From NCBI RefSeq assembly GCF_037102585.1, contig NW_027043837.1, forward strand, positions 558,001 to 622,000: a DNA stretch of 64,000 bases. Reading direction: 5' to 3'. The notes under the pieces were generated by a model that was not told the DNA's origin, did no database searches, and saw only the letters and a program-made list of their open reading frames with translations. The DNA comes from Saccharomycopsis crataegensis. Taxonomy: Eukaryota > Ascomycota > Saccharomycetes > Ascoideales > Saccharomycopsidaceae. Shown in pieces: positions 1-10,933 of this stretch. Each line of letters starts with the position of its first letter. Within the stretch, counting starts at the first letter, position 1. The translations under genes were made by a program, and so were the position numbers.

Positions 1-786
1 AAATCAAATAACCAAATATCCATTGATGCTCCTCGCTTCAATAAGGAAACTACCATTGGAGTTTCATCTTCATCATCATCATCATCTCATTCTCTGACCA
101 CATCCACCAATAACAATGATAATGAAGTTCAAAAGGAGCTGATCTCTACTAATGATAACAATAATGAAATCCCAAAAGAGCTGATGACTACTAAGAATAA
201 TCACAATAATAATGATAATAATAATGATAGTAATATTGGAGAGGACACCGGATTGAAAGCCTTCATGCCAAAAATGGAAAATGCCACCTTGAAAGCCGAA
301 CTTGGGAGATCGACTTGGAAATTACTCCACAACGTTCTTGCCAGATACCCTGACCATCCCACCGACACTGAAAAGGACTCGCTAAAGCAATTCTTCAATT
401 ATTTTGTCCAAGTATACCCTTGTGGCGACTGTGCCCAGCATTTCCAAAAATTATTAGATAAATTTCCGCCACAAGTGAACAGCAAACAGACCGCGGCGCT
501 ATGGGGGTGCCATATCCATAACAAAGTCAATGAGCGGTTGCAGAAACCAATTTACGACTGCACCGGTATTTTAAACGATTATGATTGTGGATGTGGGGGA
601 GAAGGAGAAGGAGAAGGAGAAGATGATGCTGAACAAAATGAGTTCAAGAGTCTTTCTTCGTCATCGGGGAGTTCTCGTGATAAAGAGAAGTTCCAAGTAG
701 GGATCATTGATTCTAATAAAGAAACCATCGAGCATTTGGAAAGTATAAAGATCGAATCTTCAGAAGAGTACCAAAGAGGTGGTTGA
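1..786 (+). CDS. ERV2: ERV2-like FAD sulfhydryl oxidase, 5' partial
   Basis: Erv/ALR-family thiol oxidase that passes electrons from protein dithiols to oxygen; Erv2 acts in the ER lumen. The frame is open from base 1, so the N-terminus (probably a signal anchor) lies left of the window. The conserved block starts at LKAELGRSTWKLLH and carries the redox motif YPCGDC, the FAD-binding stretch WGCHIHNKVNERL and the shuttle motif DYDCGCG. Family knowledge: the CGxC tail and the PTLKAELGR-type start are typical of Erv2, while Erv1 has a CxxC upstream of the fold. Before the conserved domain there is a low-complexity Ser/Asn-rich stretch, unlike the short N-terminus of S. cerevisiae Erv2. After it comes an acidic Gly-Glu repeat and a hydrophilic tail of about 60 residues. 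The stop is TGA at 784-786. Family is certain; assignment to ERV2 rather than ERV1 is strong. Confidence 0.9.
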   Translation, partial: KSNNQISIDAPRFNKETTIGVSSSSSSSSHSLTTSTNNNDNEVQKELISTNDNNNEIPKELMTTKNNHNNNDNNNDSNIGEDTGLKAFMPKMENATLKAELGRSTWKLLHNVLARYPDHPTDTEKDSLKQFFNYFVQVYPCGDCAQHFQKLLDKFPPQVNSKQTAALWGCHIHNKVNERLQKPIYDCTGILNDYDCGCGGEGEGEGEDDAEQNEFKSLSSSSGSSRDKEKFQVGIIDSNKETIEHLESIKIESSEEYQRGG

Positions 787-1911
787 ACGGATTTATACAA
801 TTTTTTTTTTTTTTTTTTGTCAAGTTTTTCCAGTCATTCAATTTAATTTAGTATTTCCTTTTCACAACTTTTTTCGTTCATTCTTATTGTTCTTATTATT
901 TTCTCTTTTTATTTATGAAATTAGCTACCTAGTATCGATGATTTTGTTGTTTATGTTGAGATCTCCATATTTTTTTTTTTTTTTTTTTTTCAGGTTGTTT
1001 TGCATTTTGGGGAACGGAAAATGTAATAATATCCTGTGGTAGTTATAGTTATTATGAATTTGGTTTTATTTAAATAAAACATATATATATACATGAATCA
1101 AGACAAAGCCACGGTGATCAATCACCACTGTCTGTGGGTATGATAATAATCCCATGAGTTTTCCTCAAACTGCAAATACGAAATTTTTTCTAGATTCCCT
1201 GCTTCTTCTTTCCTTTTTCAAACAAAACTATCCTATTAAAAATTGAACTCGACCATCTATCTAATTATTGCAAGTTATGGTGAGAAAAAATTTAGGCATT
1301 CCAAAAAAAAATTCTGGCACACGAAACCACCTTCAGGTAATGTAAATCAAAGTAAGATCTGCCTGCTACCAACAACATTATTAGGTAAACGTTTACCCCC
1401 TGACCTTTTTCCTCGTTGAAATGGATGATATCACTATCCAATCCATAACGGAAATAACAGAGAAACAGTTCAAACAACTTGGATTGTCGAATGGGATCTG
1501 GGAGGGACAAAATCGTAGAGCCTTGGATAGGTGAAAAAAAAAACAAAAAAAAAGTCCTTTGAAACCCAAAAGTAGTAATGGCTACTCAGAATTATTACCA
1601 AGTTTGTACAACTCAATGGTCAGCATATGGCGCCATCAACAGAATGTTTCTCCTTTGAATAGAAACTTGGTGTGGTGACAGAAATAAAGTTTGCAGCACC
1701 CCTCCCTCCCTGCCTCCCCCTGCACGCACCAATATTTGAGTTGAGTGATCGATCGATCCATAAAAAATTGAGGATCCAACGCATTTGGGCATAGTAGTAT
1801 CATAATTATCGAGAAAATGGGTAGCAGAAATTAAAGATAAGATAATTGGATATCATGGCTTGCCTTTCTATTTGAAATAGGAAGGAAAAAAGAAAATTGT
1901 TCTATTTATAA
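787..1911. other. intergenic, no gene seen
   Basis: AT-rich spacer with long T runs near 801-818 and 970-990, which fit the 3' end region of ERV2. Only short open frames without conserved text are present. A C-rich pyrimidine patch lies near 1700-1725. I see no RNA gene. Confidence 0.6.
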
Positions 1912-3210
1912 AAAGATAACGTCTTTTGCAATTTGGAAGGGTCAATCAAATCAATCAATATCGATTCAATTAATCCAGCATGCCTCAGATGCCAGAAGGC
2001 CGTCAAGCTCATTCCTGCCAATAATAAGGAAGAAAAGACATTCGACACCTCCTCCACCATCCACAACGAAATTAAACGGCAAATCAGCCAAGCCGGCACC
2101 TGGTCCCCAAAAACTGTTGAATTTAAAACCCTGTATTCCAGATTGCTCAAAAAGGTGGTAACCAACAATAACAGAGAAATGTACTTGACTATGTTGCCAG
2201 GAATTTTAACCTCCGATGGTTCATTGACCGACCAAGCGTTACAGTATTTACAACTCACCAATGCCCACCTGTTTGTTTAATCTTCCAAGCCACTTGCCAA
2301 CAACCGAATTGATCCGTCAAACTTAATGCTCAGTAGCATCAGAAAAAAAACCAAAGTATTGGGCTGGCAGCAACACCTACTCCGGAGATTTTTTGGCCAG
2401 AGTAGCCAAATACGCAGAATACCTTGAAGAATCTACAGCTGAAACCTCCGTCCTCGCCTCTTTAGTAGAAGATAAACTGCAAAATCAAACAGACGATGTT
2501 GATTACGATTTCTTCATCCTGGCTTTTTTTAAGACAATAATGAAGAACTGGAAGGCAAGGTCAAAAGAACAAAAACCATCAGCGATGACGATGCTGACGA
2601 CAGTGAATATGAAAGTCATAAGTCCAAGAAATCTAGAAAAAATAAGAAAGTAAAAAAAAAGAATAGGAATATTCCAGTTGTTTAGTTTTAATTTCGGCCT
2701 CGCCATTCTCTCATACCTCATTCATGCATCCCCAAAGCTAGTTTAACGCGTATATGCCATGTCAGTTTAAACAAAGTAATTATTCTTTACACGTGGAATG
2801 GCAAAACAAAACAAAAAACAGATTATCATTTACGTTTATATATAATATCTATGTAATGCCCCATTCATTTAATGAGTGAATTCTTTCCTCTTTTCCAGAT
2901 ATATAATGAGGATCGAAAACACCTTTCAATTTGTAATGTGCTATTATTGTCCAGTGAGGAGCAATGCCACCACCCATCTCAGGTACATATAAAGTTTGGC
3001 ATGCAGCATATCTTCACTTCCTTCCTTTTCCAACTAACCAATCAACACAGGAATGGATTAAAAACATTAAAAGCAAAGCAAACTCAAGGAAACAACAGAG
3101 AAAAAAAAAAAAAATTCTTTGAAAGACCGACGCTAATGCCAACCAGCCTGTAAAGAAAAAGTTCCTCAAAGCTGTCAGTCACCCCAAATGCAATGCGTAA
3201 GTCAAGAATG
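1912..3210 (+). pseudogene. decayed or multiply interrupted coding block, unrecognised
   Basis: Several patches on the plus strand read like protein but lie in different frames and lack a proper ATG. The first (about 1912-2280) is a mixed hydrophilic and hydrophobic segment containing NPACLRCQKAVKL and LTMLPGILTSDGSLTDQA. The second (about 2345-2520) contains YSGDFLARVAKYAEYLEES. A third, about 2525-2690, is Asp/Ser then Lys-rich (SDDDADDSEYESHKSKKSRK). The fourth (about 2900-3120) contains EDRKHLSICNVLLLSSEEQ and, after an intron-like gap with GTACAT donor and CTAAC, EWIKNIKSKANSRKQQRKKK. The last patch vaguely resembles a homeodomain recognition helix (W-I-x-N-x-K). Composition matches host genes rather than random AT-rich spacer. 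It could be a dead gene, a gene with several introns, or a gene hit by sequence errors. I do not recognise the protein. Confidence 0.4.
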
Positions 3211-3835
3211 AAATATATATATATATATATATATACAATAAAGAAAGATAAATGACAATCTAATTATTAGAAATGATTTGTACAATAATAAACAATCGAT
3301 CAGCGAAAATAGAAAAAAACTCTGAGAATTGAGGATCAGACAGTCAACACCATTAGAGCACCCACCTTCTTTCTTTTTTTTTTTTTGATTTGCCCTCTTT
3401 GCCCCTCAGTGAAAATTATAACTCATTTGAGACTATTGATTGCTATACCTTTCCGGGTGAAGAAATAATAATAATAATAATCAACGTGAAGGCATGGGTC
3501 AACTGTATATATTGGCAATCAATGTAAGAATCGCCAATCAATGGTGCCAATTCCAACAACAGCAGAAACAAATAAATTCAAATAAAAAAAGTTCTTTACT
3601 TTCAACTCTGGGGAGCTCGTTCACTGGTGCAGAATTCTAGCCCTTTTAGTCCAACATCAATCCCAAAGCAACTGAAAAAACCTTAATCTTCGCTTCCCCT
3701 TCATAGAGCAACTTTTTCATCCAACTTTCTTTTTTTCTTATTTTTTCCTCATCTTAACTCATCAGAGAATAATCAATCTTCCAACTACCATTTCCTTCTC
3801 ACCTCTACCCGGTCCCACAAATAGCCACCAAACGG

Positions 3836-3891
<56 letters not shown>

Positions 3892-4048
3892 AATAACCAA
3901 CCAACCATAAAAAAAAAAAAAGGATACAATATTGTTGGTTTTATTTAAGAATTTTCCCGTTATTACTGACAAATATCAACAAAAAAGCAGATTTGACAAA
4001 TGGTGGCAAGTTCCATTAGAATTGAAAACAATAGCAGCTCCTTGCCAA
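3211..4048. other. upstream region of the GATA-factor gene
   Basis: Long non-coding stretch with (TA)n near 3213-3234, pyrimidine-rich blocks at 3690-3810 and a 54-base A tract. The frame of the GATA gene stays open for at least about 130 bases upstream of its first ATG, but I found no earlier ATG in that stretch, so it is probably leader or promoter. Confidence 0.5.
3836..3889 (+). repeat. 54-base poly-A homopolymer
   Basis: An uninterrupted run of A from 3836 to 3889, about 160 bp upstream of the GATA-factor ATG. Long poly(dA:dT) tracts exclude nucleosomes in yeast promoters. The exact length may be unreliable, since such runs are hard to sequence. Confidence 0.85.
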
Positions 4049-5967
4049 ATGATTAAAATGTCAGATACTTCAAGAAAGAAACCAATCAAGTAAGTTGACA
4101 TGTCTCAAGAAATTGATGGCTTGTTGAAAATCAGTTGAGAGGTGTAATAGCTTTTGAAAATCAATTGAGTTGTAATGACCTTTCATAATGATGCTCTTTT
4201 TTTTTTTTTTTGTTTCTGATCCATTTACTAACATTTGCTTCAAGACTACCGTCATTCAATGAGTTGGAGAGCTCTGCACTTTTATCTAAAGGTGGTGATC
4301 CAAAGTCAAGTAGAAATAGAAACTTGTCGACAATAGCAACAGGATTTGGAGATTATAGATTCTCCACCGCCCGTCAACCGCATCAATCTAATGACAAAGA
4401 CCCGGAAGTTATGATTTCATACACATTCGATCCACAAGTACCCGTGAAGACAGCTGCATCATCTCAATTAGAATATCCTCTGCTTCCTAGCAGCAATCCA
4501 AGCAATGATGGCACTTTGAGAATCGGTCCTTATCATAGCAAAGCTGTGAGCATTGGCGGGAATGTGACGGCAACAAAGCCAGGATTCTTAGGACCTGAAT
4601 ACCAACCTCAACCTCCACCGATAAATAGACAGGCCCCTGAGTTTATCCCCAGCTTGGCCCAATCAACAGAACATTCATCAATCCCGTTGCCTTCACGGTG
4701 CTATCAGCAACAATTCACCAATAAACGTCAAAAGTCGATACAGCTCCCAGCTGGTAATTGCACCCTTGCTGACCCCAACGAAGAGAAGGTCAAAGTTTTC
4801 AGGCTGATTGAGGCATCAATCTCGTCATTCCAATTGCTTTCTGGTATGATGAACGATATTAATAAAGATTTCTTAAATATAGTCAATGACAGGAACTTTG
4901 AACCAACTACTTATCATGATAATCTTCTAACAACAGGAGGAAGATTGGGAAAGCAGCCTTTAATTGCCGATTCGAAAATCCAAGAGTTTTTGTCGAAAAT
5001 CCCGGTGGAGGTGCTTGAACTGCTCATTGATTCAGCTGATAGATTCACTAGAGGCTTAACGACGTGGAAAAGTTATCAAGAAAATCAATCCCCTCACCCC
5101 CAGTATCGAAATACACAACTCAAGCGGGAACAAAAATATAAACAAGAAGCTTTGCTTCACGCTAAACAGCAATACCTCCCGCAACCAACCGTCATTTCAA
5201 GCTCGGTGCGAAAATCACAACCATCTCTGGGGTTTTCCGCAAATGCACCACCACCACCACCACCATCAGTGCTGGTATCTCAACAACATGTAGACACCCC
5301 AAATTACTCGTATCATCATCAAAATCCCCACCAAAACCCCATGTTTACCGTTGAACGACAAGCTCCGGTGACTATGAACTTATCGCTGATGGAATTTGCT
5401 CCAGAACCAACCAGTAGTAGGCCACCCTTTCTAGCCAAAAAAAAATTGGATTCGTCAAAGAAACAGGAAAGTAATGCGAATAAGAGAAATCCCAAACGAA
5501 GCAATAGCAGCGGCAACATTGGCGTCTCCGGTGGTGGTGGTTCAACCAAGAAACATTCAATTGTTAACAATAAAAGAAAACATTCTTCCGATTCGCACAC
5601 TACTGTATCTAATTCGGATACCCGAAGAGCCAGCGGAGGAACCAGCGAAATGATTACACTTCGGGTGAAACCTTCGAAACTAATGAACCCTGAGAAGGCG
5701 ACGATGCTGATCCAACCGCCATCGAAACGGGCCCAGGGGCAATTACACCCGGAACTCAGTGTGAAACACGAGTTGGTGTGCATGCAATGTGGACGTAAAG
5801 ACACCCCCGAGTGGCGAAGAGGACCTGATGGGGCCAGGACGTTGTGTAATGCTTGTGGGTTATTCCATTCGAAATTGCACAAGAAGATGGGGCCTGAAAA
5901 GGCCGATGATTACTTGAGGGGGTTGCGGGAGAATGGCAACAATGGTTTCCGGAGATTGCCAAAGTGA
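4049..5967 (+). CDS. GATA zinc-finger transcription factor (Gat2/Brg1-like), one intron
   Basis: Predicted nuclear DNA-binding regulator. The model is exon 4049-4089, intron 4090-4244, exon 4245-5967, giving 587 residues. The spliced N-terminus reads MIKMSDTSRKKPIKLPSFNE; the LPSFNEL motif is broken without the intron, and the second exon alone has no ATG. An alternative start is the in-frame ATG at 4058. Near residue 525 is a single C-terminal finger, C-x2-C-x18-C-x2-C, with TPEWRRGPDGARTLCNACGL, followed by a basic KLHKK stretch. This finger type and its place at the end of a long low-complexity protein recall S. cerevisiae Gat2 and Candida Brg1, regulators of filamentation and biofilm; that orthology is inference. 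The middle is rich in Pro, Ser and Gln, with a nuclear-localisation-like KR-rich patch near residues 410-460. Confidence 0.88.
4090..4244 (+). other. spliceosomal intron of the GATA-factor gene
   Basis: Donor GTAAGT at 4090, branch point TACTAAC at 4227-4233, acceptor TTCAAG ending at 4244; 155 nt. Splicing joins AA to A, making a Lys codon in phase 2, and restores a conserved N-terminus with an ATG. A T run lies between donor and branch point. Confidence 0.88.
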
Positions 5968-6565
5968 ACGATGGCGGGAGAGAGGGTTTTGAATGTTGAA
6001 TTTGAGTGGAATCGTAATGGTTGATTGACCAACGAAGCAACACATGTCATATCAATTCTAATTGGAATGGAGAAGGGGGGATTTTTGCTTCCTTTTTTTG
6101 TTAGGAACTAGCTAGCCAACTTGTATAATAGTAGTAGTATATATCTCGGTATCATTTTCTTTTTATGTGTGTTCTTGTTTTATTTTGATCGCTAGCTCTA
6201 TCATGTTTAGTTCTTTGATTGTATTTATTTTAGTTTATAGCATTTATTTTTATAGTTCTTTTTACCACTATTTTTCCTATTGTTTGTAGATAGATGGATG
6301 GAAAGAAGGAAAACTTTTTTTTTTTTTTATTTTTTTTTTTGGCAGATCCTCCTTCCTTCCTTCCTTCCTTCCTTCCTCCCCTTGAGATTAATTGCCTTCT
6401 GAAAAAAGCAAGAAATGAGATCTCGCACCCCCCGGCACGGATTGCCTGCCGTCCCGGACTGTCACCTAACCAATAATAAATACATTTATATCTATATATA
6501 TCATCATTTCATTCACAAAAAGTATACTACTATATTATATATTATATATATTATATATATAATCT
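5968..6565. other. convergent 3' intergenic region
   Basis: Lies between the stop codons of the GATA-factor gene and BDP1. It holds T-rich termination-like sequence, a (CCTT)n tract near 6348-6376 and (TA)n near 6536-6562. No gene seen. Confidence 0.6.
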
Positions 6566-8680
6566 TCAGCTAATCTCCCCAATCACCTCTTCTTGGGCTC
6601 TCAACATTTGAAGTCTTTGCTGTTTGGAAGACAATTTCTTTTCATTTTTACGAACCTCTTCTTTCCGGCCTCGTTCCTCAACGTCCTCTTTTCTCGCCTT
6701 TTCCTTCTCTTCAAGAAGCATCTTCATGCCTTGTTCATGCCTGTCCTTCTCCTTTTCCAATTCCCGATTGAAATCTTCAAGCGATTTGAACTTCTTCTTT
6801 TCAGAATCGATCCGCTTCTCATTGATGGAATCGACATACTCGTCGAAATCAGCCGGCAACTTCTTTTTCAATGCCAATTCCACCAAAAATAAATTCTTCT
6901 TTTCTTCCAACGTGAACTTCATCTTGATTTGTCTTCTATTTCTATGAGGAAACAAATTGGTGATGATCCCGAAATCGGTTCCCCAAGTGCTTAGTGCCCG
7001 ATAGAACTTGATGGTTTCATCAAACGTCCAACGATCAGCGTACACATTTTTCGTGAACGATTTGCAATGAATAGGGTTTTCAAACGGGTTTTCATTCTCG
7101 ACTTCCCGGACTTTCCCATCGTTATTGAGGTTTTTCCGCGAGTCCAAAAATTGCGAGCTTTCATCGATGCTAATTTTCCCATCGGCAAAGTTCAATTGAA
7201 TGGCTTGTCGAGGTTCGGGTTTCGCTTCAAAAAGTTTATCAACCTCTTCACGACGACGGTTTTCTCGTTGTTCAGGGGTCTCGTCGTTTCTAAGCAATTC
7301 TTCTAAAGGAATCCCCGCCATTCTGGCATGTTGGCGTAAAGCTCGCCGTTTTCTAGCCGCGGCTTTACGTTTCACAGAAGCATCTCTGGCCAATTTGAAA
7401 TCAGTAGAAACTTCCCCGATTGGTAAATCAAAATTACACAAATCAGCAATGGTGAAATTATCTTCGTCCAACACGAAATCCGCGAAAAACTCTTGTCCAA
7501 GCCCCGCAGTACCTTTTGGGATTTGTTTGACATCAGTAATTTTGAATTCTTTATCGAAATATTTTTTGAATTTTTCGTAATCTAATAGAGGAAGCGCTTT
7601 GATTCTTTTCGAGATCGGGTCAATAACAAGCTTGACATCTTGGCCATCGTCATCATCTTCGTCTTCTTCTTCTTCTTCATTATTATTATTATTATTATTA
7701 TTCTTATTCTTATTATTATTATTATCATTATCATTAATAGTTTTACCAACTCCATTAATCAGGCCAGCAGCACCAACACCACCAACACCACCACTGAATG
7801 GTACATTAGTGCCTGCCTTTTTCATTAATTTAGCAATCTCATTATTCTTCGATGGTAATCTTCTCCAAGGATTACTCTTGACAAAACTCATGAATTTCAC
7901 ATATTGTCTCCGTTCATGTCTTTCAAATTCCGTCAACCCAGAACCATCATTATCATCATCATCATCATCATCATCATCATCTTCTTCTTCTTCTTCTTCT
8001 TCATCTTCCTCACCAAATAACCCTGGGGATGGGGTATCATCGGCTTGGGTTGGTTCTACCGAATCTTCCTTGAAATCTTGTAGAATACTACTCAAAGGTC
8101 TAGTACCACTAGCTGACACTTCAGTAGTCGACGCCATTGATCTTTTTCTTTTCTTTGCTGGGTCTTGAAGGTTTTTAGCAAGCGAACCCTTCAATGATCT
8201 TTTCTTCTTACGTTTCTCTGCCGGGGGTTGAGGTTTCACGAACCCTGCAGTCTTATCGAATCGGGAAATCGACGATAATCTGCGGTTTCTCCCCGAGGAT
8301 TCATTAATGGTGCTACTTCCGGGTTTCATTGGCCCACCAGTAGATACTGATGATCGTCGCGACAGCGATGACATGAGTTTTAGCACTTCGGTGGAGTCGG
8401 GGGCCTTAATGACATGATTTCTCGATTTCCTCTTGGTGGCCGGGGTGGGTTGTGATTCGGCGGTGGTCTTTGAACCCGCAGCCGTGGTAGGTTTATTATT
8501 GATTGGACCAGGAGTCAATGAGGCTTCAGAAGCACTGCTAGGTTCAGGAGAGATGGAACTTGTGGAAGACACCACCAGCAGGGCTTTTGTGGGCTGAGAA
8601 TTTGGGCCAGCACCACCAGCTGGAGTTCTTCTTTTAATTTTGGGAGCGAATTTTGTCCGGGACTTGCTGACGAAACTCAT
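6566..8680 (-). CDS. BDP1: TFIIIB subunit B'' (Bdp1)
   Basis: Bdp1 completes TFIIIB with TBP and Brf1 and recruits RNA polymerase III to tRNA, 5S and U6 genes. The start was set at the ATG read from 8680 because it gives MSFVSKSRTKFAPKIKRR, matching the N-terminus of known Bdp1 proteins; upstream codons in the same frame lack an ATG. Length is 704 residues. Residues about 370-430 hold the conserved block around IPKGTAGLGQEFFADFVLDE. The extended SANT domain lies near residues 545-595 (RWTFDETIKFYRALSTWGTD, then FPHRNRRQIKMKF). Low-complexity inserts include a Glu/Asp run and an Asn run with Glu/Asp, probably variable linkers. The C-terminus is a charged coiled-coil-like helix rich in Glu, Lys and Arg. 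Convergent with the GATA-factor gene. Confidence 0.95.
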   Translation of the reverse strand: MSFVSKSRTKFAPKIKRRTPAGGAGPNSQPTKALLVVSSTSSISPEPSSASEASLTPGPINNKPTTAAGSKTTAESQPTPATKRKSRNHVIKAPDSTEVLKLMSSLSRRSSVSTGGPMKPGSSTINESSGRNRRLSSISRFDKTAGFVKPQPPAEKRKKKRSLKGSLAKNLQDPAKKRKRSMASTTEVSASGTRPLSSILQDFKEDSVEPTQADDTPSPGLFGEEDEEEEEEEDDDDDDDDDDNDGSGLTEFERHERRQYVKFMSFVKSNPWRRLPSKNNEIAKLMKKAGTNVPFSGGVGGVGAAGLINGVGKTINDNDNNNNKNKNNNNNNNNEEEEEDEDDDDGQDVKLVIDPISKRIKALPLLDYEKFKKYFDKEFKITDVKQIPKGTAGLGQEFFADFVLDEDNFTIADLCNFDLPIGEVSTDFKLARDASVKRKAAARKRRALRQHARMAGIPLEELLRNDETPEQRENRRREEVDKLFEAKPEPRQAIQLNFADGKISIDESSQFLDSRKNLNNDGKVREVENENPFENPIHCKSFTKNVYADRWTFDETIKFYRALSTWGTDFGIITNLFPHRNRRQIKMKFTLEEKKNLFLVELALKKKLPADFDEYVDSINEKRIDSEKKKFKSLEDFNRELEKEKDRHEQGMKMLLEEKEKARKEDVEERGRKEEVRKNEKKLSSKQQRLQMLRAQEEVIGEIS

Positions 8681-9808
8681 GGTGGTGATTGATTGATTGA
8701 TTGATTCTGGGGTGGGTAAAGAAGAGCTTGTTTGAGGATGGATGATCAGAGATGTCCTGTCCGACACGCTTATTTTTTTTTTTTCATTTTTTGGCGTATT
8801 TTTTTTTTTTTTCTCTTTCCCCAAAATGGCGTTGGTTGGTAGGGCAGGGCGGGCTACTTTACTCGCTGCCTACCTGCCTACTTACTCTTTACAGCGTGAA
8901 TGGGAATATTTACCTACCATTATCATCATTTCATTATTATCTTTCTGTCGATTATTCATTATTCCTTAATTATTGGTTCATTTTGTTTTGCTTCTCTTTT
9001 TTTAGTTCTCTTTGTCTCTTTCCCCACCTAGTCTATCATAAATACGTAATACTGGTTTGGATCTTTCGATTATCATCGTAGTATACATTCAATTGAAACA
9101 AACGTTACAAACAGAAAAAGGACAAAAAGAAAAAGAAAAGAGGTCAGACAGAATGGGGGCATCAGAGAATACAAAAGAAATACACCAACTGATCAGAGTC
9201 GGTTCTATGGTGAGGGGGGTGGGGAGAAAGAGACAGGCAGAGCATTTTTGTTTGCTCAGTATCTTAAAAAAAAAAAAAAAAACCTGGCCCAGAAACAACA
9301 GAAACAAACAAATAATGAAAAATAACAAAGCACAAAAAAAAAGGGAGTTCAGATTAAAGAAAAAAAGAGGAACGAAGGGAGGGAGGGAGGGAGGGAGGGA
9401 GGGAAGGAAGAAAAATATAAAACATCAAAAGAAACAAAGTAAAATTAAAATTTTCAGGTCGTTAAATTCATTTTCAATCGAGGTAAATTATCATTAATGA
9501 GAACCACCATTATTGTTTATAGATCAATCGATAACGTAGTGAACGTTCATCATCATCTTCATCAACATCATCATCATCATCATCATCATCTTTTTCTTCT
9601 TTTTCTTGTTTTGGTTCACACATTCTTTGCTGATCATTTCTGGTCAGTTCACAGATGGAAATACACAACAAAGATGAATAGACAACAACTAAAATAAATT
9701 AAAAAAAAAAAAGCCTCAACAATAGTTTAAAATAGATATACATTTCTGTATTCCTTATTATTATTATTATTATTATTGTTATTTTTTCCATAATTCTTTT
9801 TTTTTTTT
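8681..9808. other. promoter side of BDP1 and 3' side of the GSK-3 gene
   Basis: Non-coding as far as I can tell. It contains T runs just upstream of BDP1, a (GGGA)n tract near 9378-9404 and (CAT)n near 9560-9592. Open frames here are low-complexity translations of these tracts. Confidence 0.55.
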
Positions 9809-10933
9809 CTAAGATTTCCAACTTGGAATCAACACATTTCTCAACTCCGGTCTCATCATAATTTCTGACTCGTCAAAATCAAACAACTCTGGCATTGGTT
9901 TATATTGTACTGTGTCCAGCTCCAGGTGATTGGAAATATAATCTCTAAAATCAGGCAATTTCACATTGAATTGTCTAAGCTCGTCAAAGAACGGATCGCA
10001 CATTGCATCGATGGCCCCGACTCTAATCACCGGACTATAATTCAAAAACTTCGTCAACAACCCAATGGCAAGCTCCCGGTTGTTTGCCAATGAATCAACG
10101 TACAGAAACGACGCTGATTTGCCAAGCACTTTGGTCAATGGCGTCGGTTTGATTTGCGGGAACTTCTGCTCCATGTAGTCAGGGTTCATGGACTTGATCT
10201 CTTGTTTAGTTGGGGTGCCCAAAATCTTGATGATTTCCACTAATTGATCGATCCCACTGTCTCCAGGAAATAACGGCCGGCCAATAACCAACTCTGCCAT
10301 CACGCATCCCACCGACCATATATCGATCTTGGTGGTGTAGTTTGTCGCGGCAAAAATCAATTCAGGAGCCCGGTAATATCTCGAGCATATATAACTCACG
10401 TTGGCCTCAGAAGGATTCAATATCTTCGCTGATCCAAAATCACAAAGCTTGAGGACCCCAGTGGCTGGGTTCAAGAGCAAATTTTGGGGTTTGATGTCCC
10501 GGTGACAAATATTCAGCAAATGGATGTAATTTAGGGCTCTCAACAACTGGTACATGTACAATTTGATTTCGAATATTGGCATATGGGTTTTCCTTTGGAG
10601 ATAATAGTGGGAGGCCTTGTAAATGGTTTCGGGGACGTATTCAAGAATCAAGTTCAAATAAAGTTCGTTGTTGTCGGTGTTTTGATAGAAGTAGTACTTC
10701 AAATCCACAACGTTACGATGGTGGACGGCATTCATTATCTGGAGCTCACGGTTCTTGAAGCGCTTATCTTGCAACACTCTCTTGATGGCACAGACTTCTT
10801 CGGTTTCTTTAATTCGAGTTTGGAACACCACCCCAAATGACCCATGGCCAATCATTTTTTTGGAGTAGTACGTGATGATTTTCAGTTCACCGGTGTGCCC
10901 ATCGACCACAGACTCTTGGATCAATTCTGACAT
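9809..10933 (-). CDS. RIM11: GSK-3 family protein kinase, RIM11-like
   Basis: Serine/threonine kinase of the glycogen synthase kinase-3 family. In yeast, Rim11 phosphorylates Ume6 and Ime1 to license meiosis. The 374-residue protein has the glycine loop GHGSFGVV, the ATP lysine K51 in AIKRV, the GSK-3 signature [11 protein letters not shown], the catalytic loop HRDIKPQN (about 144-151), DFGSAK (165-170) and the activation segment [12 protein letters not shown] with the autophosphorylated tyrosine at 181. The [14 protein letters not shown] block is typical of Rim11/Mrk1 and differs from the divergent Mck1, so a Rim11/Mrk1 assignment is favoured. The N-terminus is short, about 25 residues before the kinase fold. 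The ATG is read from 10933. The next gene on this strand is BDP1, 1.1 kb downstream, with no functional link. Confidence 0.93.
   Translation of the reverse strand: MSELIQESVVDGHTGELKIITYYSKKMIGHGSFGVVFQTRIKETEEVCAIKRVLQDKRFKNRELQIMNAVHHRNVVDLKYYFYQNTDNNELYLNLILEYVPETIYKASHYYLQRKTHMPIFEIKLYMYQLLRALNYIHLLNICHRDIKPQNLLLNPATGVLKLCDFGSAKILNPSEANVSYICSRYYRAPELIFAATNYTTKIDIWSVGCVMAELVIGRPLFPGDSGIDQLVEIIKILGTPTKQEIKSMNPDYMEQKFPQIKPTPLTKVLGKSASFLYVDSLANNRELAIGLLTKFLNYSPVIRVGAIDAMCDPFFDELRQFNVKLPDFRDYISNHLELDTVQYKPMPELFDFDESEIMMRPELRNVLIPSWKS

Noticed and set aside
8681-8824. N-terminal extension of BDP1 by 48 codons
   Set aside because: It begins at a non-ATG codon and the inner ATG gives the conserved Bdp1 start.
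9057-9497. Lys/Arg-rich plus-strand frame between BDP1 and the GSK-3 gene
   Set aside because: It arises from A-rich and GGGA tracts and has no conserved residues.
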